From NCBI GenBank assembly GCA_021372355.1, contig JAJFUQ010000147.1:1-35562 (forward strand): a stretch of DNA of 35,562 nt. Reading direction: 5' to 3'. Origin of the DNA: Nocardiaceae bacterium. GTDB lineage: Bacteria > Actinomycetota > Actinomycetes > Mycobacteriales > Mycobacteriaceae. Under the pieces are notes generated by a model. That model saw only the letters and a list, made by a program, of their open reading frames with translations. It was not told the DNA's origin and made no database searches. Positions within the stretch are counted from its first letter, which is position 1, and the number at the start of each line of letters is the position of its first letter. Of the stretch, positions 26,486 through 34,149 are shown piece after piece. The position numbers and the translations under genes were made by a program.

Positions 26486-27002
26486 CGCTATCCCCCTTCT
26501 CTCGGTTCTCACGAACCTGTGCTCGTAGTGCGCGGATACCGTCCGCCGCCGCTCGTCGTGCCGCCGCGGCGGTACCCCCGCTGCGCTCTGCGACCTCCGC
26601 GTAGGACATGCCGTCGAGATAGTGCTGCGAGACCGCCGTTCGCTGGCGGACCGTCAGCAAAGCCAGGTCGAACTCGGCATCGATCTCGGCTGCCTCCGCG
26701 ATGAGGTCCGGAAGATTCCCCACCGGGATCGGTCGGCGGCCTGCTGCCCGACCGAAGTCCATTGACTTCCGCTTCGCGATCGTGACCAGCCACGCCTCGG
26801 CGTTGACCTCTGCATCGAGATCCGGATATGCGCGCAGCGCTGACAAGAACGTCTCCGACCAAGCGTCTTCTGCTTCATCGGGACCCAGCAGCGCAGCACA
26901 GATCCGCAACACGGCAGCACCGTGCTCCTGGACGAGTGACTCAAACGGCTTTTTGTTCCGCACACTCTGTAGACGTTCGTGGGCGTCAGTTTGTGAGGTC
27001 AT
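26475..27002 (-). CDS. Sigma-70 family (ECF-type) RNA polymerase sigma factor
   Basis: From ATG 27002 (GTG 27005 is an alternative; GGAGGAGAA lies just upstream) the product is 175 residues. Region 2 includes LVQEHGAAVLRICAALLGPDEAEDAWSETFLSALRAY split across residues 23-59. The region 4 helix-turn-helix is LTVRQRTAVSQHYLDGMSYAEVAERSGGTAAAARR. It is coupled to ogt, so it probably responds to alkylation or another DNA-damaging stress and may be self-regulated. The frame open to 27140 has no family-like content upstream. No anti-sigma gene is adjacent. Confidence 0.88.
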   Translation of the reverse strand: MTSQTDAHERLQSVRNKKPFESLVQEHGAAVLRICAALLGPDEAEDAWSETFLSALRAYPDLDAEVNAEAWLVTIAKRKSMDFGRAAGRRPIPVGNLPDLIAEAAEIDAEFDLALLTVRQRTAVSQHYLDGMSYAEVAERSGGTAAAARRAAADGIRALRAQVRENREKGDSDAY

Positions 27003-27179
27003 CACGCGAATTCTCCTCCGGTCGGTTGGACGATCCGCGGTCATCGTGTGGCGCCGGTCTGACACAACCGTCTCACCGGGCACCCCCGCTGTGGATAACC
27101 CTGGACCGGGTAAGGCCATCGCCGACCCCGAAACCGGCACCTGCCATATCCTCGACTCCAGATCCCGTGCGGAGGTTCA

Positions 27180-28037
27180 ATGACGATCGATTTCACGCCT
27201 GACCCTGCGCTCTACCCCTTCGAGTCGCGGTGGTTCGACTCGAGTGCCGGCCGACTTCACTATGTCGATGAGGGCACCGGTCCCGCGATCGTCATGTTTC
27301 ACGGCAACCCGGCCTGGAGTTTCCTCTACCGCGACATCATCGTGGCGCTCCGGGATCGCTTCCGCTGCATCGCGATCGACTACCTGGGATTCGGCCTGTC
27401 CGACCATCCCAACAACTACGGCTACAGCGCGGCCGAACATGCGAACACCGCCGGTGAACTTCTCGACAAGCTCGATCTTCGCGACTTCATCGTGTTCGGA
27501 CATGACTGGGGCGGACCGATCGGGTTGCACGCCGCGGCCGCGCGCGCCGGTGACGTTCGCGGTCTCATCTTGGGCAATACCTGGTTCTGGCCCACCGATA
27601 CGAAGCTGCTGCGCACCTACGGACGGGTGCTGTCGCTACCGCCGCTTCAGTTCGCCATCCGAGCCCGCACGACGTTCGCCGACCAGCTGATTCTGCGCAC
27701 AACTGCGACGAAGCTCGACGACGCGATCATGGCGCACTATCGCAAGCCGCTGCCGACTCCGGCATCCCGACGGGCGGTCGCCGAATTCCCCCGCCAGCTC
27801 ATCGCGGCGCGTCGATTCCTCGGCCAACTGGCGCAAGACGTCCCGGCGAAGCTCGGGTCGAAACCGACGCTTCTCGTGTGGGGAATGAAAGATCTGGCTT
27901 TTCGGCCGAGCATGCTCATCCGAATGCAGGGCGTCTTCCCCAACCACACGACGGTGCCCCTCCCGGATGCCAAGCACTACATCCAGGAGGACGCACCTGA
28001 GGCGATCGCCGAGGCGATCATCTCCGTCTTCGGGTGA
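27180..28037 (+). CDS. Alpha/beta-hydrolase, haloalkane dehalogenase-like
   Basis: The 285-residue hydrolase has HGNPAWS at 41-47, with N43 as the possible halide-binding asparagine. The nucleophile elbow GHDWGGPIG gives D109 and W110. The cap region is 140-220, a candidate acid is D238 (VWGMKDLAF) and the base is H266 (AKHYIQE). The HGNPxWS plus HDWGG combination is characteristic of haloalkane dehalogenases and less so of epoxide hydrolases. The reaction would be hydrolytic halide release from alkyl halides, but a natural ester or epoxide substrate cannot be excluded. GGAGG lies 6 bases before the ATG. It stands alone, divergent from the sigma factor. Confidence 0.82.
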   Translation: MTIDFTPDPALYPFESRWFDSSAGRLHYVDEGTGPAIVMFHGNPAWSFLYRDIIVALRDRFRCIAIDYLGFGLSDHPNNYGYSAAEHANTAGELLDKLDLRDFIVFGHDWGGPIGLHAAAARAGDVRGLILGNTWFWPTDTKLLRTYGRVLSLPPLQFAIRARTTFADQLILRTTATKLDDAIMAHYRKPLPTPASRRAVAEFPRQLIAARRFLGQLAQDVPAKLGSKPTLLVWGMKDLAFRPSMLIRMQGVFPNHTTVPLPDAKHYIQEDAPEAIAEAIISVFG

Positions 28038-28060
28038 GCTAGTTACACTCCCCGTCGCCC

Positions 28061-29068
28061 TTACTCGCTGAGCAGGGCGATCGTCGAGTCGGCGAGGTAG
28101 AACGGCTCGAGGCGCTTGCGGATCTCGGCCGCGAGAACACCGTTCTCGTTGAGCTTCGCGATGGCCGTCGGGCCAAGCAGGCTCGCGAACTTAGCGAGAT
28201 CGTCCTTCGTGAGGCCGGTCTTGTCGAGCAGCGTCTTGAGGTCGGTGTCGCCGTAGGTCTTGAAGACCATGTCGATGCCGCCGTCGACGAGGGCCAGGAC
28301 GTATTCGCGGTCGCGCGAGGACTTGGCGACCTGGTGGCCCAACTCGGCGATTTACTGCACCTCAGCAAGGGTGGCGTACTTGCGCTGCTCGCTGATCGGC
28401 TCGTTCGCGTGCAGGTCCCAGATCTCCATCGCGGCTTGCTTGAGCGGGCCGTCCTTGAGCAGTTCGCGCACGGCCTGCTCGGTGACCTTGAGTGCCATCA
28501 CAGCGCCGCGGTCGGCAGCCTTGTCGAGGTTGGTGGCCTTGGCCGCAGCCGACGCGAGCTTTCCACCGAGAGAGAACGCCGAGCCCATACCCGGGATCTT
28601 CTCGGCCTTCTGACGCTGGGCACCCACGATGCCGTCGACGATCTTTCCGGTGAACGCCGAGGCGACGAGCGCTGCCGACGGACTCTCCAGCAGCTTGTCC
28701 AGGAATCGGTTCTGACCAGCGCGGTTACGCAGCACCGCCTCGACGATCTTCTCGACCTTGTCGCGGTCGACGACGTCGCCGAGGGTGTGGTCCGAGGCGG
28801 CCGGCAGGTTGTAGAACATCTCCGCGGACGGCGCGATGAGTTCGTCGATCAGCGAACCCTCGCCGACCTTGTCGATACCAAGGCGCGCAGCGGCCTTGAC
28901 GTCCTCGGGGTTCACGACGTCGGCCAGCTTCAGCGTGGCGGCCGTTTCGAGTGCCCAGTCGAGTTCGCGGTTGACCGTATCGGTGAAGCGATCGGTCACC
29001 TCCGCGACGAGATGTTGTACGTGTGCGTCGAGTAGCTTCGCGGCCGTTGCCTGCGGATCGGTGCTCAT
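28061..29068 (-). pseudogene. Unrecognised gene interrupted by an in-frame TAA
   Basis: From ATG 29068 the frame runs 238 codons (MSTDPQATAAKLLDAHVQHL onward) to a TAA at 28354-28352. It then continues in the same frame with coherent helical protein sequence (IAELGHQVAKSSRDREYVLA) to the stop at 28061-28063. A single base change (for example CAA or GAA to TAA) explains the break. The protein is Ala-, Lys- and Glu-rich and helical, with a small-residue hydrophobic stretch in the middle. I do not recognise the family. The two halves might be separately expressed (TTG 28342 could restart), or this may be a sequencing error. Confidence 0.7.
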
Positions 29069-29078
29069 GTGGCTGACG

Positions 29079-29801
29079 CTAGCAGGCGACATTGTGATCC
29101 AAGTAGGGTCGCGGCGGAATGTACTGAACGATCAATGTAGGTCCGCCGGTAAATTCTTTTCCGTTGCAGAATTGCTTGGCATGCTTGGCGCTGTTGGATC
29201 CCATTGCGACCCAGTTCGGCCAGCCCGGCTTCCAGCCACCGGTGATCTGCCACCACAGTGACGGAGTGGAGTACACGCCGACAGTCGAGATGCCGCGCTT
29301 CTTCAGCGCGTCGTACGTGCCTTGAATGCTCGCGCGGTTCTGGGCGTAGTTTTTCGTCCAGTCGTTGTCGGTTTCGACGTCGAGCCACCATTTGTCGCTG
29401 ACGATCTTCGAGTCCAGCGCGGTCTTGAACGCATGCAGACCGGCCGCGAAACCGTAGTTGTAGGCCAGACACACCTTGTCGTTGTCGCGACACTGCTTCG
29501 GATAGGTCCTGCTGATGCCCTTCGTCGCCCCATGCCATTCCGTGTTGACGTAGAGACTGAGGTTCGGCCAATAGACATCCTTCGCCTGTTCTTTCAGGCA
29601 AGGGTTTTTGGTGAATGGCCGGCCGCCGGTGACCCCGACGATCCGGTAGGCGACCTTGGGCTGGGCAGCTCCGCAGTTCGGCCAGGAGATGTCGATCCCG
29701 ATTTTGTTCGTCGGGTAACCACCTGAGGCTGCTGCCGGCGCAAAACTTCCCACCACTGAGATTCCAACCGCTGCAGCAATTCCGACCCAAATCCGCTTCA
29801 C
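29079..29801 (-). CDS. Secreted GH25-like/DUF1906-like glycoside hydrolase-fold protein, copy 1
   Basis: From GTG 29801 the product is 240 residues, beginning with a Sec signal peptide (KRIWVGIAAAVGISVVGSF, cleavage near APAAAS). The mature part opens with YPTNKIGIDISWPNC and contains WWLDVET and VGVYSTPSLWWQITGGW, the strand ends where GH25/DUF1906 TIM-barrels carry their acidic residues. Several paired cysteines, including the very last residue (LDHNVAC), suggest disulfides outside the cell. Cell-wall hydrolysis is inferred from the fold only. It is a tandem paralogue of the next gene upstream, and both share a conserved leader motif before the GTG. Confidence 0.78.
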   Translation of the reverse strand: MKRIWVGIAAAVGISVVGSFAPAAASGGYPTNKIGIDISWPNCGAAQPKVAYRIVGVTGGRPFTKNPCLKEQAKDVYWPNLSLYVNTEWHGATKGISRTYPKQCRDNDKVCLAYNYGFAAGLHAFKTALDSKIVSDKWWLDVETDNDWTKNYAQNRASIQGTYDALKKRGISTVGVYSTPSLWWQITGGWKPGWPNWVAMGSNSAKHAKQFCNGKEFTGGPTLIVQYIPPRPYLDHNVAC

Positions 29802-29861
29802 GCTGAGGAAGGTACCGGCGCCCATATATCGGGCATAAGGGGCGTTTCTGACCGGTTATCG

Positions 29862-30578
29862 CTAGCAGGCCAGATCGTGATCCAGGTTGGGACGACGTGG
29901 AATGTATTGCACGAGCCACGTCGGCCCACCGGTGAAGTTATTGCCGACACAGAATCGCTTGGCTTGCAAGGCACTCGCCGTGCCTGTTGCCACCCAGTTC
30001 GGCCAGCCTGTCTGCCAGCCCGCGGTGATGACATCCCACTGGTACGCAGTCGAATACACCCCGACGGTCCCGACGCCCCGAGCCTTGAGTGCATCAAACG
30101 TGCCCTGAATGCTCGCGCGATTCTGGTTGACGTCGTCGTTCCAGCTATTCATGGTCTCGACGTCAAGCCACCATTTGCCGCCGCTGAAAGCCTTCGCCGC
30201 GACTGCGGTGTCGAATGCCTGCCAGCCCGAGTTGTAGCCGTAGTTGTACGCGACGCACACCTTGTCCGCCGGAGCGCATTTCTTGGGCGCATTGGGGTTG
30301 ATGTTCGGCGACTGATCGTTCCAACCGGTGTTGACGTACAGGCTGAGATTCGATCCGAAAGCCGCCGCCTCCGCGGCCAGGCACTTGTTCGTCGAATACG
30401 CAGTGCCGCCGGTCACGCCGACGATTCCGAATGCAGCCTTCGGCAGGGCCACTCCGCAGTTCGGCCACGAAACATCGAGTCCGATCTGGTTCGTTGGGTA
30501 AAGCCCCGCCGCGCTGGCGAGACTTCCGATCAGCGAGAGACTTACCGCGGCAACGAGTCCGGTCAGAGCGCGCTTCAC
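29862..30578 (-). CDS. Secreted GH25-like/DUF1906-like glycoside hydrolase-fold protein, copy 2
   Basis: The 238-residue paralogue of the downstream gene has a signal peptide (KRALTGLVAAVSLSLIGSLA, cleavage near ASAA). It keeps YPTNQIGLDVSWPNC, WWLDVET, NRASIQGTFDALKARG, VGVYSTAYQWD and the C-terminal LDHDLAC. More than half of the aligned residues match copy 1, and the cysteine pattern is conserved. GTG start at 30578. Predicted exported, possibly acting on peptidoglycan or another wall glycan. The GCCGGTACCTTC motif just upstream is present in both copies, so the duplication included the promoter or leader. The ptsI gene ends 64 bp upstream on the same strand. Confidence 0.78.
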   Translation of the reverse strand: MKRALTGLVAAVSLSLIGSLASAAGLYPTNQIGLDVSWPNCGVALPKAAFGIVGVTGGTAYSTNKCLAAEAAAFGSNLSLYVNTGWNDQSPNINPNAPKKCAPADKVCVAYNYGYNSGWQAFDTAVAAKAFSGGKWWLDVETMNSWNDDVNQNRASIQGTFDALKARGVGTVGVYSTAYQWDVITAGWQTGWPNWVATGTASALQAKRFCVGNNFTGGPTWLVQYIPRRPNLDHDLAC

Positions 30579-30642
30579 CCGGCGAAGGTACCGGCGGCTT
30601 CATAACGATTAAGGAAGACGCGTCCGGGCGGTTATCGAATTG

Positions 30643-32310
30643 CTATCGGTCCAGCGCCGCTGCGGCCGCAGCGCGGGCGTCCGCCGGCGACGACGCGGCC
30701 AGCGCCGCAGCGGCCGCATTCTGACATTGCGCGAGGGTCACCGTCGCCAGTTGTGCACCCACGCGGGGCAACGCGTTCGGAGCGGCCGACAGCGAGGTGA
30801 CCCCGAGGCCCACCAGCACGCACGCCAGGCGCGCGTCCGCAGCGGCCTCCCCGCACACGCCGACTGGCTTGCCCAGTCCGGCACCGGCGCGTGCAGCGAT
30901 CGACACGAGCGCGAGAAGGGCGGGCTGCCAAGGGTCCGTGAGATCCGCGAGCGGAGCTGACATCCGATCCGCGGCCATCGTGTACTGCGTCAGATCGTTG
31001 GTACCGATCGACAGGAAGTCGACGTGATGAAGTATCTGACCGGCCAGCAGCGCGGCCGCCGGAACCTCGATCATCACGCCCGGCACCATCCCGCGTTCGC
31101 GCACCTTCCGCGCAAAGTCGCGTGCTTCTTCGACCGTCGCGATCATCGGCGCCATGACCCACGGGGTGGTTCCAGTCCGAGCGCCCGCCTCGGCGATCGC
31201 ATCGAGTTGCCGATCGAGAAGCGCGGGAAAGTCCCGTGCGATCCGAATGCCGCGCACTCCCAGCGCCGGATTGGCTTCGACCGGGTTAGGTACGAACTTG
31301 AGCGGCTTGTCCGAACCCGCGTCGAGCGTCCGGATGACCACCTTCTTTCCCGGGAATGCGCGGAGGACCTCCGTGTACAGCTCGGCCTGCTCGGCGACCG
31401 TCGGTTCGGTGTCGCGATCGAGGAATGCGAGTTCCGTCCGGAACAGTCCCACCCCCTCGGCGACTCCACGACCTGCCGCCTGCGCCGTCTCGCCATCCTG
31501 AACATTGGCGACGATGGCGACGCGATACCCATCCCGCGTCGAACCCGGACCGCTCCACGAACTCGCAAGATCGCGGGCAATCCGGTCTTCCGTGACAGCG
31601 CGGGTCGCCAGTTCGACATCAGGTTCGATGTCGATGACGCCGGATTCACCATTGACGAGAACGGTCGTTCCCGCCTCGATCGCTCCCAGTCCGGCCGCGG
31701 CGACGACACACGGAATGCCCAGCTGACGCGCGATGATCGCGGTGTGGCTGGTCGGACCACCGAACTCGGTCACGAGGGCGACAATCGAGCGCGGGTCCAG
31801 GCCAGCGGTGTCCGCTGGCGCAAGATCGTCGGCGAACAGTACGGACGGGGTTGCCGGCTGCGGGATCCCGGGTTCGGGCAGGCCCTGCAACTCGGCAACC
31901 ATGCGGTTTCGAATGTCGCGTAGGTCGGTGATCCGCTCGGCCATCAGCCCGCCGATGCGTTCGAACTTCACTGCGAATGTCTCGATCGCCTGGTCGACCG
32001 CATGGGTCGCGGGAGTTCCGGCGTCGATACGTTTCATGGCGTCGCGATTCCACCCGCGGTCGACCACGAGTCCTGCGGTGGCCGTCAGCACCTCAGCCGC
32101 CGCGCCCGATGCGTGCGCCGCCCGCTGACGGATGCGGTCCGAGACCGTTGTCGCGGCGGAGTGAAAACGGGCCGCCTCATCGATTCGGGCCGATTCGGGC
32201 AGAATTCCACATTCCGCAGGCAGCACCGGCAGCGGAGCTGGGCGCACCACCGGTCCATAGCCGATACCTGGCACTACGGGCGTTCCCGTGAGAAGTGTTC
32301 GGGTCGTCAT
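30643..32310 (-). CDS. ptsI: Phosphoenolpyruvate--protein phosphotransferase (PTS enzyme I)
   Basis: This 555-residue enzyme I has the phosphohistidine motif GGPTSHTAIIAR (H189). An N-terminal HPr-binding helical domain precedes it. The PEP-binding barrel carries GVGLFRTELAFLDRD, GVRGIRIARDFP, VMIEVPAAALLAGQIL, FLSIGTNDLTQYTMAADR and the active cysteine in VCGEAAADARLA. It moves phosphate from PEP to HPr in the cytosol. The ATG at 32310 has GGGAG upstream. It is divergent from the fructose operon and shares its palindromic promoter region, so both units are probably under the same DeoR-type control. The HPr gene is not in the window and may follow fruA. Confidence 0.96.
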   Translation of the reverse strand: MTTRTLLTGTPVVPGIGYGPVVRPAPLPVLPAECGILPESARIDEAARFHSAATTVSDRIRQRAAHASGAAAEVLTATAGLVVDRGWNRDAMKRIDAGTPATHAVDQAIETFAVKFERIGGLMAERITDLRDIRNRMVAELQGLPEPGIPQPATPSVLFADDLAPADTAGLDPRSIVALVTEFGGPTSHTAIIARQLGIPCVVAAAGLGAIEAGTTVLVNGESGVIDIEPDVELATRAVTEDRIARDLASSWSGPGSTRDGYRVAIVANVQDGETAQAAGRGVAEGVGLFRTELAFLDRDTEPTVAEQAELYTEVLRAFPGKKVVIRTLDAGSDKPLKFVPNPVEANPALGVRGIRIARDFPALLDRQLDAIAEAGARTGTTPWVMAPMIATVEEARDFARKVRERGMVPGVMIEVPAAALLAGQILHHVDFLSIGTNDLTQYTMAADRMSAPLADLTDPWQPALLALVSIAARAGAGLGKPVGVCGEAAADARLACVLVGLGVTSLSAAPNALPRVGAQLATVTLAQCQNAAAAALAASSPADARAAAAAALDR

Positions 32311-32339
32311 TCGCTTCTCCCTGACCTCGATCTGTGACC

Positions 32340-32392
32340 CACGTTACTCCCACCCCTTGACATGTCAATACATTCGGGCGTAAAACAACATA
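32340..32392. promoter_or_regulatory. Divergent ptsI/fruR promoters sharing a palindromic -35 region
   Basis: The 12-bp perfect palindrome TTGACATGTCAA (32357-32368) supplies a consensus TTGACA -35 on each strand. Rightward: TTGACA, 18 bp, TAAAAC at 32381-32386, start expected near 32393, a few bases before the regulator ATG. Leftward: TTGACA, 16 bp, TAACGT (TANNNT), leaving about 25 nt of leader with GGGAG before ptsI. One bound dimer would cover both -35 boxes. Confidence 0.65.
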
Positions 32393-32399
32393 TATCAAC

Positions 32400-33182
32400 A
32401 TGAAGCGGGTGGATATGTACGCAGAGGAACGCCAGCAGGCAATTGCCGCACTGGTGACGCGCGACGGTCGCGTCTCCGTCAACGACCTCGCTGACGACTT
32501 CAACGTCACGACCGAAACCGTCCGGCGCGATCTGGCCGCGCTGAGTCGGTCCGGCCTGGTTCGGCGCGTGCACGGCGGCGCCGTTCCGGCCCGCACGCTC
32601 ATCTCGTTCGAGGTCGACGAAGCCGAACGGTCCGCGCAGCAGGCCGCCGAAAAGGACCGCATCGCGAAGGCGGCGCTCGCGTATCTCCCCAAGCCCGGCG
32701 GCAGCGTCCTGTTCGACGCCGGAACCACGACCGGCCGGATGGCAAGCCTCATGCCCAACGATGTTCCCCTCACAGTGGCCACTCACTCCCTGCCGATCGC
32801 CGCGACGCTCCTCTCACTTCCCACGATCAACCTGCAGCTCATCGGAGGCCAGGTCCGTTCGCTGACGCAAGCCGCGGTCGGCGCGGACGCCGTCGCGGCG
32901 ATCTCGGCGCTCAAGGTCGACGTCGCGTTCGTCGGCACGAACGGCATCAGCATCGAGCACGGCTTGTCGACCCCGGATGCCGCAGAGGCCGCAGTCAAAC
33001 AAGCGATGGTCCGCGCGGCGCGGACAGTCGTTGTGGTGGCCGACTCGTCAAAGCTCGACACCGAGACGCTCCGCTCGTTCGCATCGTTCGACGAAGCAGA
33101 TGTATTGGTCACCGATTCGGGTATCTCCAAGGAAGCACTGCGGCGGTACCGTGCCCAGGGACTAGAGGTGGTGGTCGCATGA
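32400..33182 (+). CDS. fruR: DeoR/GlpR family regulator of the fructose PTS operon
   Basis: The product is 260 residues from ATG 32400, or 255 from the internal ATG 32415 where the common MYAEERQQAI start of the family lies. The nearby promoter would leave almost no leader, which fits near-leaderless translation. The N-terminal DeoR HTH (RDGRVSVNDLADDFNVTTETVRRDL) precedes a sugar-phosphate-binding domain with FDAGTTTGRMA and FVGTNGISIEHGLSTPDAAEA. It overlaps fruK by 4 bp (ATGA). It presumably represses the fructose genes until fructose-1-phosphate accumulates; the ligand is inferred from context. Confidence 0.9.
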   Translation: MKRVDMYAEERQQAIAALVTRDGRVSVNDLADDFNVTTETVRRDLAALSRSGLVRRVHGGAVPARTLISFEVDEAERSAQQAAEKDRIAKAALAYLPKPGGSVLFDAGTTTGRMASLMPNDVPLTVATHSLPIAATLLSLPTINLQLIGGQVRSLTQAAVGADAVAAISALKVDVAFVGTNGISIEHGLSTPDAAEAAVKQAMVRAARTVVVVADSSKLDTETLRSFASFDEADVLVTDSGISKEALRRYRAQGLEVVVA

Positions 33183-34138
33183 TTCTCACCCTGACCGCGA
33201 ACCCCAGCATCGACCGGACCGTCGTGCTTTCCCAGCAGCTCCGTCGCGGCGAAGTGCATCGCCTCACCGCGACGTACGACGAAGCCGGCGGCAAGGGCGT
33301 CAACGTCGCGCGGGTTGCCTACGACTCCGGACTCGACGTACTCGCCCTCTTCCCGAGCCCCGCACGCGACCCGTTCACGATCGCCATCAGCAACTCCGGC
33401 CTACCGCACCTCGCGATCGAATCCGAGCTCCCGGTGCGCGCCAACCTGACGATCACCGAGCCCGACGGCACCACGACGAAGATCAACGCACCTGGCGGCG
33501 TCGGATCGCCCGGAGTTCTGACCCTGCTGGCGTCCGCGGTCGTCGAGGAAGCTCGGGACGCCAAATGGGTTGCGCTGTCGGGATCTCTGCCAGCCGATGC
33601 CCAGCCCGACTTCTACGCACGCCTCGTCACCGAACTCCGCAAGGTGACCCGCGCGCGCATCGCTGTCGATACGTCCGACCAACCGCTGCTCGACGTCATC
33701 GCGCATCTACCCGCGAGCGCACCGGACCTGCTCAAGCCCAATGCCCACGAGCTCGAACAGATCACCGGCGAGACCGGCCTCGAAGAAGCGGCCGATTCGG
33801 GAGACTTCGGTCCGGCTGCGAAGGCTGCGCGCACACTCATCGACCGCGGCATCGGCACCGTCCTCACCACGCTCGGGCCAGCGGGCGCACTGCTCACGAC
33901 GTCGGTGGCCAGCTGGGTCGCCACCCCTCCCCCGATTCAGCCGAAAAGCACTGTCGGAGCTGGTGATTCGGCGCTGGCGGGATACCTTGTCGCGGCGATT
34001 TCGGGACTTCCCGAGCCGGATCGCCTCCGCTATGCCGTCGCGTACGGGAGTGCCGCCACCGCACTTCCGGGGACCCGCCTCCCGACTCCCGCACACCTCG
34101 ACCTCACCGCTGTAACCGTCACTCCCCTAGCACCATAA
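33179..34138 (+). CDS. fruK: 1-phosphofructokinase
   Basis: This 319-residue PfkB-family kinase has an N-terminal LTLTANPSIDRTVVL and the GGKGVNVARV motif near residues 38-47. LKPNAHELEQITGE lies in the middle, and the catalytic/anion-hole motif VGAGDSALAGYL is near residue 260. It converts fructose 1-phosphate to fructose 1,6-bisphosphate with ATP. The ATG overlaps the regulator stop, and fruA starts 11 bp after its stop, so the three genes form one operon in the standard actinobacterial fructose PTS order. Confidence 0.95.
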   Translation: MILTLTANPSIDRTVVLSQQLRRGEVHRLTATYDEAGGKGVNVARVAYDSGLDVLALFPSPARDPFTIAISNSGLPHLAIESELPVRANLTITEPDGTTTKINAPGGVGSPGVLTLLASAVVEEARDAKWVALSGSLPADAQPDFYARLVTELRKVTRARIAVDTSDQPLLDVIAHLPASAPDLLKPNAHELEQITGETGLEEAADSGDFGPAAKAARTLIDRGIGTVLTTLGPAGALLTTSVASWVATPPPIQPKSTVGAGDSALAGYLVAAISGLPEPDRLRYAVAYGSAATALPGTRLPTPAHLDLTAVTVTPLAP

Positions 34139-34149
34139 GGACGCACCAA

